From Streptomyces sp. ADI95-17 (GTDB taxonomy: Bacteria > Actinomycetota > Actinomycetes > Streptomycetales > Streptomycetaceae), in assembly GCF_003846175.1 (NCBI RefSeq), contig NZ_ML123049.1, positions 556,855 to 606,409 of the forward strand: a stretch of DNA of 49,555 nucleotides, given 5' to 3'. The notes below the pieces were generated by a model that saw only the letters and a program-made list of their open reading frames with translations, made no database searches and was not told the DNA's origin. This document shows positions 32,855 through 42,000 of the stretch, piece by piece; the stretch's first letter is position 1, and each line of letters opens with the position of its first letter. The position numbers and the translations under genes are program-made.

Positions 32855-33448
32855 ATGCGCGTCAATTTCACGGTCAACGGCCGCAGGCACGAGGCGGACG
32901 ACGTCTGGGAGGGCGAGTCCCTCCTCTACGTGCTGCGCGAGCGGATGGGCCTGCCCGGCTCGAAGAACGCCTGCGAGCAGGGCGAGTGCGGCTCCTGCAC
33001 GGTCCGCCTCGACGGCGTCCCGGTCTGCTCCTGTCTGGTCGCGGCCGGCCAGGTGGAGGGCCGCGAGGTCGTCACGGTGGAGGGCCTCGCGGACTTCGCC
33101 GCCCACCGCTCCGAGCAGCACCCCGGCAGCGGCTGCGCCTCCGGCGCGTGCGGCACGGCGCTCGACCGGGCCCGGCGGTGGGAGGCCGGGCCGGCCGGGG
33201 AGGAGCGCCGGGACACCGGTGAGCTCTCCCCGATCCAGCAGGCGTTCATCGACGCCGGGGCCGTCCAGTGCGGCTTCTGCACCCCCGGCCTGCTGGTCGC
33301 CGCCGACGAGCTGCTGGAGCGCAACCCGGAGCCGTCCGACGCGGACATCCGCGAGGCGCTCTCCGGCAACCTCTGCCGCTGCACCGGCTACGAGAAGATC
33401 CTCGACGCGGTCCGCCTCGCGGCCGCCCGCGCGGAAGAAACGGTCTGA
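32855..33448 (+). CDS. Xanthine dehydrogenase, [2Fe-2S] subunit
   Basis: The 197-residue protein has a plant-ferredoxin-like first cluster domain with NACEQGECGSCTVRLDGVPVCSC, and an all-helical second cluster domain with VQCGFCTPG and NLCRCTGY, the standard layout of molybdenum hydroxylase small subunits. Between them lies an insertion of about 40 residues (HPGSGCASGACGTALDRARR and beyond) that is longer than in most relatives and adds two cysteines. It relays electrons from the molybdenum centre to FAD. It sits between the FAD and Mo subunit genes, with two bases separating each pair, so the three subunits are co-translated. Confidence 0.93.
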   Translation: MRVNFTVNGRRHEADDVWEGESLLYVLRERMGLPGSKNACEQGECGSCTVRLDGVPVCSCLVAAGQVEGREVVTVEGLADFAAHRSEQHPGSGCASGACGTALDRARRWEAGPAGEERRDTGELSPIQQAFIDAGAVQCGFCTPGLLVAADELLERNPEPSDADIREALSGNLCRCTGYEKILDAVRLAAARAEETV

Positions 33449-33450
33449 CG

Positions 33451-35835
33451 ATGGGCGTAACCGGCAACCCCACCAGCATCAACCAGGGCACCCGCACCAA
33501 GGGCGGCATCGGCGAGTCCACGCTCCGCCCCGACGGCATCCTCAAGGTCACCGGCGAGTTCGCGTACTCCTCCGACATGTGGCACGAGGACATGCTCTGG
33601 GGCCACACCCTGCGCTCCACGGTCGCGCACGCCGAGATCGTCTCCATCGACACCTCGGAGGCGCTCGCCACGTCCGGCGTCTACGCCGTACTCACCTACG
33701 ACGACCTGCCGAGCACGGTGAAGAACTACGGGCTGGAGATCCAGGACACCCCGGTCCTCGCCCACGGCAAGGTCCGCCACCACGGCGAACCGGTGGCGCT
33801 CGTCGCCGCCGACCACCCGGAGACGGCCCGCCGCGCCGCCGCGAAGATCAGGATCGACTACCGCGAACTGCCCGTCATCACCGACGAGGCCTCCGCGACC
33901 GCCCCCGACGCGATCCTCGTCCACGAGGGCCGCGACGACCACCACGCGGGGCACGTACCGCACCCCAACATCGTCCACCGCCAGCCCATCGTCCGCGGCG
34001 ACGCGGACGCGGCGGCGGCCCGCGCCGATGTCGTCGTGAGCGGCGAGTACGTCTTCGGCATGCAGGACCAGGCCTTCCTCGGCCCCGAGTCAGGTCTGGC
34101 CGTGCCCGCCGAGGACGGCGGCGTCGACCTGTACGTCGCCACCCAGTGGCTCCATTCCGACCTGCGCCAGATCGCCCCGGTCCTGGGCCTGCCCGAGGAC
34201 AAGGTCCGCATGACCCTCTCCGGCGTCGGCGGGGCGTTCGGCGGCCGCGAGGACCTGTCGATGCAGATCCACGCCTGCCTGCTCGCCCTGCGCACCGGCA
34301 AGCCGGTAAAGATCGTCTACAACCGCTTCGAGTCCTTCTTCGGCCACGTCCACCGGCACCCGGCGAAGCTCTGGTACGAGCACGGCGCCACCCGCGACGG
34401 CAAGCTGACACATATGAAATGCCGCATCGTGCTGGACGGCGGCGCCTACGCGTCCGCCTCCCCGGCCGTCGTCGGCAACGCCTCCTCGCTCTCCGTCGGC
34501 CCGTACGTCATCGACGACGTCGACATCGAGGCCGTCGCGCTCTACACCAACAACCCGCCGTGCGGCGCGATGCGCGGCTTCGGCGCGGTGCAGGCATGCT
34601 TCGCCTACGAGGCGCAGATGGACAGGCTCGCCGCCGAACTGGGCATGGACCCGGTCGAGTTCAGACAGCTCAACGCAATGGAGCAGGGCACCCTGCTGCC
34701 GACCGGACAGGTCGTCGACTCGCCCGCCCCGGTCGCCGAACTGCTGCGCCGGGTCAAGGCCAGGCCGCTGCCGCCCGAGCGGCAGTGGGAGGTGGCCGGT
34801 GAGCAGGCCGACGTACGGGCGCTGCCCGGCGGACTCTCCAACACCACCCACGGCGAAGGCGTGGTGCGCGGCATCGGCTACGCGGTCGGCCTCAAGAACG
34901 TCGGCTTCTCCGAGGGCTTCGACGACTACTCCACCGCCCGGGTGCGCATGGAGGTCATCGCCGGCGAACCGGTCGCCACCGTGCACACCGCCATGGCGGA
35001 GGTCGGGCAGGGCGGTGTCACCGTGCACGCCCAGATCGCCCGTACCGAACTCGGCGTCGCCCAGGTCACCATCCACCCGGCCGACACCCGGGTCGGCTCG
35101 GCCGGCTCCACCTCCGCCTCCCGGCAGACCTATGTCACCGGCGGCGCCGTGAAGCACTCCTGCGAGGCCGTCCGCGAGAAGGTCCTGGAGATGGGGCGCC
35201 GCAAGTTCGGTACGTACCACCCCGCCTGGGCCACCGCCGAACTGCTCCTGGAGGGCGGCAAGGTCGTCACCGACGGCGGCGAGGTGCTGGCCGACCTGGT
35301 CGACGTGCTGGAGGACGAGGCGGTCGACATCGAGCTGGAGTGGCGCCACCGGCCCACCGAGGCGTTCGACCTGCGCACCGGACAGGGCAACGGCCATGTC
35401 CAGTACTCCTTCGCCGCCCACCGCGCGGTCGTCGAGGTCGACACCGAACTCGGCCTGGTCAAGGTCATCGAACTGGCCTGCGCCCAGGACGTCGGCAAGG
35501 CGCTCAACCCGCTCTCCGTCGTCGGCCAGATCCAGGGCGGCACCATCCAGGGCATGGGCATCGCGGTGATGGAGGAGATCGTCGTCGATCCCAGGACCGC
35601 GAAGGTCAGGAACCCGTCCTTCACGGACTACCTGCTTCCCACGATCCTCGACACGCCGACCATCCCGGTCGACGTGCTCGAACTCGCCGACGAGCACGCC
35701 CCGTACGGGCTCCGTGGCGTCGGCGAGGCACCCACCCTGTCGTCGACCCCGGCCGTCCTCGCGGCGATCCGGAACGCGACGGGTCTGGAGCTCAACCGGA
35801 CGCCGGTACGTCCCGAGCACCTCACCGGCACCTGA
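33451..35835 (+). CDS. xdhA: Xanthine dehydrogenase, molybdopterin-binding subunit
   Basis: The 794-residue product is the large catalytic subunit of a molybdenum hydroxylase. N-terminal a/b-hammerhead domain: ILKVTGEFAYSSDM. Molybdopterin contacts: GVGGAFGGREDLS, the PPCGAMRGFG loop with its conserved Arg, and QGGTIQGMG. The base that activates the metal-bound water is Glu759 in GLRGVGEAPT. ATG 33451 begins two bases after the iron-sulfur stop. Length and motifs are those of a complete enzyme. Substrate identity as xanthine/hypoxanthine rests on the PucR regulator, purine permease and XdhC neighbours rather than on a single residue. A strong terminator follows. Confidence 0.93.
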   Translation: MGVTGNPTSINQGTRTKGGIGESTLRPDGILKVTGEFAYSSDMWHEDMLWGHTLRSTVAHAEIVSIDTSEALATSGVYAVLTYDDLPSTVKNYGLEIQDTPVLAHGKVRHHGEPVALVAADHPETARRAAAKIRIDYRELPVITDEASATAPDAILVHEGRDDHHAGHVPHPNIVHRQPIVRGDADAAAARADVVVSGEYVFGMQDQAFLGPESGLAVPAEDGGVDLYVATQWLHSDLRQIAPVLGLPEDKVRMTLSGVGGAFGGREDLSMQIHACLLALRTGKPVKIVYNRFESFFGHVHRHPAKLWYEHGATRDGKLTHMKCRIVLDGGAYASASPAVVGNASSLSVGPYVIDDVDIEAVALYTNNPPCGAMRGFGAVQACFAYEAQMDRLAAELGMDPVEFRQLNAMEQGTLLPTGQVVDSPAPVAELLRRVKARPLPPERQWEVAGEQADVRALPGGLSNTTHGEGVVRGIGYAVGLKNVGFSEGFDDYSTARVRMEVIAGEPVATVHTAMAEVGQGGVTVHAQIARTELGVAQVTIHPADTRVGSAGSTSASRQTYVTGGAVKHSCEAVREKVLEMGRRKFGTYHPAWATAELLLEGGKVVTDGGEVLADLVDVLEDEAVDIELEWRHRPTEAFDLRTGQGNGHVQYSFAAHRAVVEVDTELGLVKVIELACAQDVGKALNPLSVVGQIQGGTIQGMGIAVMEEIVVDPRTAKVRNPSFTDYLLPTILDTPTIPVDVLELADEHAPYGLRGVGEAPTLSSTPAVLAAIRNATGLELNRTPVRPEHLTGT

Positions 35836-35854
35836 GCCGCGGCTCCGACCGAAC

Positions 35855-35915
35855 TCTCCGGGCGGTGCGTGCCTCCCAGGAACGTCACACTTCCGTCGCC
35901 CGCACCGCCCGGAGA
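35855..35915 (+). terminator. Long hairpin after the xdh operon
   Basis: TCTCCGGGCGGTGCG (35855-35869) pairs perfectly over 15 bp with CGCACCGCCCGGAGA (35901-35915), loop 31 bases, 19 bases beyond the xdhA stop. Confidence 0.8.
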
Positions 35916-35946
35916 TCCGCAGTACGGCAACACGGCAGTACCGCGA

Positions 35947-36066
35947 CACGTCAGTACCCGCAGTGCGGGTGGCGCGGCACATGTAACACGTCAGTACCCG
36001 CAGTGCGGGTGGCGCGGCACATGTAACACGTCAGTACTCGCAGCGCGGGTGACGCGGCACATGTAA
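35947..36066. repeat. Three tandem 40-bp repeats between xdhA and the purine permease
   Basis: Units at 35947-35986, 35987-36026 and 36027-36066 follow each other without spacers. The first two are identical; the third has three substitutions. Each unit begins CACGTCAGTAC, contains the dyad CCCGCA-G-TGCGGG and ends GCACATGTAA. Degenerate CACGTCA words continue to about 36130. Because 40 is not a multiple of three, the array is not a coding repeat. The 417-base gap 35836-36252 contains no gene; the rest of it, 36131-36252, holds the permease leader with CCCGC and GCGGG arms around 36197-36222. Confidence 0.9.
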
Positions 36067-36252
36067 CACGTCACACCACACCGTCAAGTACGACATCACA
36101 CCGCTAGTACCACGTCACACGTCACATTCCACTCTGCATGAACAGTTCGTCTCGGGCCGTCCCCCGGGTCGTGCCGCCAGCGCAGTCATCCCAAATCCCG
36201 CATATCGATTCTTCATCGCGGGTGCCCCTGTGAACCTTGGGAGTCAGGCATC

Positions 36253-37704
36253 ATGACCCAGCAGTCAGTGGAGCCCAGGACAAGTGCGGAAGACGCGGGC
36301 TCAGGCTCGCGCGTCCCCGCCGGAAGATCCTGGCTCGACCGGTACTTCCACATCTCCGACCGTGGCTCCACCGTCGCACGCGAAGTGCGCGGTGGCATCA
36401 CCACCTTCATGGCGATGTGTTACATCCTTCTGCTCAACCCGCTCCTGCTGTCCGGGCCGGACGCGGCGGGCCACCGGCTCAGCCACGCCGGACTGATCAC
36501 CGCGACCGCCCTGGCCGCCGCGGTCTCCACCCTGCTGATGGGCTTCATCGGCAAGGTGCCCCTCGCCCTCGCCGCGGGACTCTCCGTCTCCGGCGTGCTC
36601 GCCACCCAGGTGGCACCCCACATGACCTGGCCGCAGGCCATGGGCATGTGCGTGATGTACGGCGCCGTGATCGTGCTGCTGGTCGTCACCGGGCTGCGCG
36701 AGATCATCATGAACGCGATACCGCTGGCCCTGAAGCACGGCATCACCATCGGCATCGGCATGTTCATCGCGCTGATCGGCCTGGTCAACGCCGGCTTCGT
36801 CGGCAAGGGCGCCCCCGTCACGCTCGGTACCGGTGGGCAGCTCACCGGCTGGCCGGTACTCCTCTTCTGCGTCACTCTGCTGCTCATCTTCATGCTCCAG
36901 GCCCGTAATGTGCCCGGCGCGATCCTGATCGGCATCGTCGTCGGCACGGTCCTCGCCGTCATCGTCAACGCGGTCACCGACATCAGCCCCAAGGCGTGGG
37001 GCGGCAGTGCACCCGAACTGCAGGGCAGCGCGGTCTCGATGCCCGACTTCGGACTCTTCGGCCATGTCGAGTTCGGCGGCTGGGGCGACATCGGCGTGAT
37101 GACCGTCGGCATGATCGTCTTCACCCTGGTGCTGGCCGGCTTCTTCGACGCGATGGCGACCATCATCGGGGTCGGCACCGAGGCCGGACTCGCCGACAGC
37201 AAGGGCCGGATGCCGGGCCTGTCCAAGGCCCTGTTCATCGACGGTGCGGGCGGTGCGATCGGCGGCGTCTCCGGGGCGTCCGGCCAGACCGTCTTCATCG
37301 AGTCCGCGACCGGTGTCGGCGAAGGCGCCCGCACCGGACTGTCCTCCGTCGTCACCGGCGTGCTCTTCGCCGCCGGGCTGTTCTTCACCCCGCTCGCCCA
37401 GATCGTGCCGGGGCCGATCGCCGCCGCGGCGCTCGTCGTCATCGGCGCGATGATGATGCAGAACGCCCGTCACGTCGACTGGAGCGACCGCGCCGTCGCC
37501 GTGCCGGTCTTCCTGACCGTGGCACTGATGCCGTTCACCTACTCGATCACCGCCGGTGTCGGCGCCGGAGTGATCTCCTTCGCCGCGATCAAGGCGGCGC
37601 AGGGCAAGTTCCGCGAGGTGGGCGTCTTCATGTGGGTACTGACCGCGGTGTTCGTCGTGTACTTCGCGCTCAGCCCGATCGAGAGCTGGATCGGCGCCAA
37701 GTAG
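36253..37704 (+). CDS. NCS2 purine permease, AzgA type
   Basis: This 483-residue integral membrane protein belongs to the nucleobase-cation symporter-2 superfamily, AzgA-like branch (guanine, hypoxanthine, adenine uptake). Family features are the N-terminal EVRGGITTFMAMCYILLLNP, ALAAGLSVSGVLATQV, the GIGMFIALIGLVNAG helix and LVLAGFFDAMATIIGVGTEAG, with GGVSGASGQTVFIESATGVGEGARTGL as the substrate-site helix pair. About 12-14 helices are visible. It should import the purine substrate for the xanthine dehydrogenase encoded upstream. The start follows GGGAG. The XdhC gene lies 55 bases downstream, probably in the same transcript. The tandem repeat array lies in its upstream region. Confidence 0.92.
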   Translation: MTQQSVEPRTSAEDAGSGSRVPAGRSWLDRYFHISDRGSTVAREVRGGITTFMAMCYILLLNPLLLSGPDAAGHRLSHAGLITATALAAAVSTLLMGFIGKVPLALAAGLSVSGVLATQVAPHMTWPQAMGMCVMYGAVIVLLVVTGLREIIMNAIPLALKHGITIGIGMFIALIGLVNAGFVGKGAPVTLGTGGQLTGWPVLLFCVTLLLIFMLQARNVPGAILIGIVVGTVLAVIVNAVTDISPKAWGGSAPELQGSAVSMPDFGLFGHVEFGGWGDIGVMTVGMIVFTLVLAGFFDAMATIIGVGTEAGLADSKGRMPGLSKALFIDGAGGAIGGVSGASGQTVFIESATGVGEGARTGLSSVVTGVLFAAGLFFTPLAQIVPGPIAAAALVVIGAMMMQNARHVDWSDRAVAVPVFLTVALMPFTYSITAGVGAGVISFAAIKAAQGKFREVGVFMWVLTAVFVVYFALSPIESWIGAK

Positions 37705-37759
37705 TACCGGTCCGCACCGGGCCCCGCCCCCTCCGCACACCCGTAGAAGGAGAGACGCC

Positions 37760-38911
37760 ATGCTGGACATCGCCGAGGAGCTCGACCGGTGGGTCGAGCA
37801 GGGACGCGAATTCGCCGTGGCCACCGTCGTGGCGGTCGGCGGCAGCGCGCCCCGGCAGCCCGGAGCCGCGCTCGCCGTCGACCGCGACGGCACGGCGATC
37901 GGATCGGTCTCCGGCGGGTGTGTGGAGGGCGCGGTCTACGAACTGTGCGAGCAGGCGCTGACCGACGGCGCCGCGGTGCGCGAACGGTTCGGCTACAGCG
38001 ACGAGGACGCCTTCGCGGTCGGACTGACCTGTGGCGGCGTCATCGACATCCTGGTGACACCGGTCCGTGCGGACGACCCCGCACAGGCGGTGTTCGCCGC
38101 CGCGCTCGCCGCCGCCGCCCGGGGGACGGCGGCGGCGCTCGCCAGGATCACGGACGGGCCGGGCGAACTCCTCGGCCGCCCCCTGCTCGTACGCCCCGAC
38201 GGCTCGTACGAGGGCGGGCTCGGCGGACATCCGGAGCTGGACCGCACCGCGGCGGCCGACGCCCGCGCCATGCTGGACGCAGGCCGCACCGGCCCCGTCA
38301 CCATCGGCACCGACGGCTCGCGCTGCGGCCGGCCGATCACCCTGCTCGTCGAATCGAGCGTCCCGCCGCCCCGGATGATCGTCTTCGGGGCCATCGACTT
38401 CGCCTCGGCGCTGGTCCGGGCAGGCAAGTTCCTCGGGTACCACGTGACATTGTGCGACGCCCGCCCGGTCTTCGCGACGAAGGCCCGCTTCCCCGAGGCC
38501 GACGAACTGGTCGTCGACTGGCCGCACCGCTATCTCTCGGAGACCGAGGTCGACGCGCGCACCGTCCTGTGCGTCCTGACCCACGACGCCAAGTTCGATG
38601 TCCCCCTGCTGGAACTGGCGTTGAAGCTGCCGGTCGCCTATGTCGGGGCGATGGGGTCGCGCCGCACCCATCTGGAGCGCAACGACCGGCTGCGTGACGT
38701 CGGAGTCACTGAGCTGGAACTGGCCAGGCTGCACTCGCCGATCGGCCTCGATCTCGGAGCGCGCACCCCCGAGGAGACCGCGCTCTCGATCGCCGCGGAA
38801 ATCGTCGCCGACCGGCGCGGCGGCAGTGGCGTACCGCTCAAGGGCGCGCACACCCCGATCCATCACGAGGCCGGTCAGCCGCCCACCGGAGTGATCACTT
38901 CCGTGGCCTGA
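37760..38911 (+). CDS. xdhC: XdhC family molybdenum hydroxylase maturation factor
   Basis: The 383-residue protein has the N-terminal XdhC/CoxI domain (FAVATVVAVGGSAPRQPGAALAV and GSVSGGCVEGAVY) and the C-terminal Rossmann domain (PRMIVFGAIDFASALVRAGKFLGYHVTLCD, then THDAKFDVPLLELAL and YVGAMGSRRTH). XdhC binds molybdenum cofactor and promotes its sulfuration and insertion into xanthine dehydrogenase; it is not part of the finished enzyme. The Rossmann glycine motif reads FGAIDFA rather than the more usual GxGxxA, a small deviation. The start follows AAGGAGAG. Its place behind the purine permease and xdh operon fits this role. Confidence 0.92.
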   Translation: MLDIAEELDRWVEQGREFAVATVVAVGGSAPRQPGAALAVDRDGTAIGSVSGGCVEGAVYELCEQALTDGAAVRERFGYSDEDAFAVGLTCGGVIDILVTPVRADDPAQAVFAAALAAAARGTAAALARITDGPGELLGRPLLVRPDGSYEGGLGGHPELDRTAAADARAMLDAGRTGPVTIGTDGSRCGRPITLLVESSVPPPRMIVFGAIDFASALVRAGKFLGYHVTLCDARPVFATKARFPEADELVVDWPHRYLSETEVDARTVLCVLTHDAKFDVPLLELALKLPVAYVGAMGSRRTHLERNDRLRDVGVTELELARLHSPIGLDLGARTPEETALSIAAEIVADRRGGSGVPLKGAHTPIHHEAGQPPTGVITSVA

Positions 38912-38923
38912 ACCGGCCTCCGG

Positions 38924-38960
38924 AACCCGGCGGCCCGGGGCGGGTTGCCGCCACGGCGGC
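38924..38960 (+). terminator. Weak hairpins after xdhC
   Basis: AACCCG (38924-38929) can pair with CGGGTT (38941-38946), followed by GCCGCC-AC-GGCGGC (38947-38960). Either may terminate the permease-xdhC transcript; both stems are only 6 bp. Confidence 0.4.
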
Positions 38961-39015
38961 TTCACGCCAGGTGCCAACTCAGCCGTAGCCGAGCTTTTGC
39001 CGGTAGATCAGCAGC

Positions 39016-42000
39016 ATGACTCCTATACCTTCCTCCGCCTCCGGCCGGGCCAGATCCGCCCGTACGGGGCGCAGAGCGCTGCTGCTGGCGACCACGGTCG
39101 CCCTCATGAGCGGCGCACTGGTCCCCGCGGCCGGCGCCGCCTCAGCCGCGGGCGCGGACACGCCCCGGCCCGCCGGCCGCCACGTCCCCTCCGTCCAGGA
39201 GTACGACATCACCCTGCTCACGGGCGATGTCGTGCACTACACCGACGGCGCCGGCAAGCAGGACACCGTCACCGTGGACCGCCCCGACGGCGCGTTCGGC
39301 GGGGTGCACGTCCAGCAGGCCGGCGACGACATCTACGTACTGCCCGACGAGGCCACCGCGCTGCTCGCGGCCGGGAAGCTGGACCGCAGGCTGTTCAACG
39401 TCTCCGCGCTCGCGAAGATGGGGTACGACGACAAGCGGTCGGGCGGCATCCCGGTGATCGCCACCTACCCGGCGGGCAAGGGCCGTTCGCTGCCCGCCGC
39501 CCCGCGAGGTGCCGAGAAGGTCCGTACCCTCGAAAGCATCCACGGCGCCGCGCTGAAGGCGGACAAGGACACCGCCCGTACCTTCTGGAACGGCATAACC
39601 ACCGCTCCCGCGGCCCGTTCGCTGGACGGCGGCATCACCAAGCTCTGGCTCGACGGCCGGGCCGAGGCGGCGCTCAAGGACTCCGTGCCGCAGGTCAACG
39701 CCCCGCAGGCCTGGGCCGAGGGGTACGACGGCAAGGGCTCCAAGGTCGCCGTCCTGGACACCGGCATCGACGCGACGCATCCGGACGTCAAGGACCGCAT
39801 CCTGGAGACCAGGAGCTTCGTGCCGGGCGAGGAGGTCGTCGACCGCAACGGCCACGGCACCCACGTCGCCTCCACGATCGCGGGCTCCGGCGCGGCCTCC
39901 GAGGGCGTCAACAAGGGCGTCGCCCCGGGCGCCGGCCTGATCGTCGGCAAGGTGCTCAGCGACGAGGGCTCCGGTGCCGACTCCGGCATCATCGAGGCCA
40001 TGGAGTGGGCGAAGGCCGAGGGCGCCGACGTCGTCTCCATGAGCCTCGGCTCCAGCATCCCGGACGACGGATCCGACCCCATGTCCCAGGCCGTCGACGC
40101 CCTTTCCGCCGACGGCGGCCCGCTGTTCGTGATCGCCGCGGGCAACGCCTACGGCGAGGGCACCATCGGCTCGCCCGGCTCGGCGCAGAAGGCGCTCACC
40201 ATCGCCGCCGTCGACAAGCAGGACAACCGCGCGGACTTCTCCTCGATGGGCCCGCTGGTCAGGTCGTACGGACTCAAGCCCGACCTCTCCGCCCCGGGCG
40301 TGGACATCAACGCGGCCGCCTCCCAGTCCGTGCCGGGCATCGAAGGCATGTACCAGTCGATGTCCGGTACGTCGATGGCGACCCCGCACGTCGCGGGCGC
40401 GGCGGCGATTCTGAAGCAGCGTCACCCCGACTGGTCCGGTCAGCGGATCAAGGACGCGCTGATGAGCTCGTCCAAGCAGCTGGCCCAGTACACCCCGTAC
40501 GAGCAGGGCACCGGCCGGCTCGATGTGAAGGCGGCGGTCGACACCACGATCGAGGCCACCGGCTCCGTCGCGGTCGCCTCCTACGACTGGCCGCACTCCC
40601 CGTCCGACCCGGTCGCCGAGCGGACCATCACGTACCGCAACACGGGTGCGAAGGACGTCACGCTCGACCTGGCGACGGACACGGACGCCGACGCCTACAC
40701 CCTCTCGGCGAAGCAGCTCACCGTCCCGGCCGGTTCCACCGCCGAGGCCGTGCTCTCGCTGGACCCGTCGAAGGTCGCGAACAACACCCGGTTCTCCGGC
40801 CAGGTCGTCGCCAAGGACGCGGCGGGCACCACCGTCGCCCACACCGGCTTCGCCCTGAACAAGGAACAGGAGCTGTACGACCTGAAGCTCCAGCTCCGTG
40901 ACCGGGGCGGCAAGCCGATGGACGGCGTCGTCGTCCTCGGTGCCCTCGGCGACCCCCAGCTGATGCCGGTCCAGGTGTCGGGCGAGACCACGCTCCGGCT
41001 CCCGCCGGGCAACTACACCGCGTGGACGGCCGCCGACATCGCGGGTGACCGCGCGGACTCCAAGGCCCTCGCCTTCCTCGCGGCCCCCGAGATCATCCTG
41101 GACAAGCCGTCCACGGTCACCCTCGACGCCTCCGAGGCCCGCAAGGTGAGCGTGCGGACGCCCAAGGAGACCGAGACCCGGCAGCTGCGCTATGACATGG
41201 CACGTACCGCACCGGACGGCACCGTCCAGCGCGACGCGTACCAGATCCCGCTGACGTACGACCAGCTGTGGGCGAGCCCCACCAAGAAGGTCACCCAGGG
41301 GAGTTTCTCGTTCCTGACCCGCTGGCGGCAGGGCGAGAAGCTGATCGACCTGACGGCCGGCGGCCGTGATGTCCCGGTGGCCGTGCAGGGCGGTTCGCCG
41401 GTCGCGGAGAGCGGTGAGCAGAAGCTCGCCGCCGTCTTCGCGGGCAACGGCGCGGTGGCCGACTACAAGGGCCTGAACGTCAAGGGCAAGGCGGTCGTCG
41501 TCCGCCGCAGCGACGCGGTCGCCCCCGAGGACCGGGCCGCGAACGCGGTGGCCGCGGGTGCCAGGGCGCTCTTCGTCGTCAACGACGGCGACGGCGTCGC
41601 GATGGAGACGTACGCCCCCTACGGCACCGAGACCGCCGTCCCGGTCGCCTCCGTCCAGCGCCTGGCGGGCGAGAAGCTGATCGAGTCCGCCCGGCACGGT
41701 TCGAAGGTGACGATCGAGCAGCGCAGGTTCGCCCGCTACGTGTACGACCTGGTCGACCGCCACGACGGCGTCGTCCCGGACCGCTCGCTGGCGTACGCCC
41801 CGTCGGCCCGTCAGCTGGCGAAGGTGGAGAACACCTTCTACGGCCACAAGAGCGTGCTCGGCGGCGGCTACCGCTACGACATCCCGGACTACGGTCCGGG
41901 CATCGGCTTCGAGGAGTACGAGAAGTTCCCCGGCACCCGCGACGAGTGGGTCACCCCGCTTCCGGGCGCCTCCTTCTGGTACGAGAACCACTCGGTCCTC

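Noticed and set aside
35947..36066. Possible CRISPR array
   Set aside because: The 40-bp units are directly adjacent with no unique spacers, and no cas gene is present.
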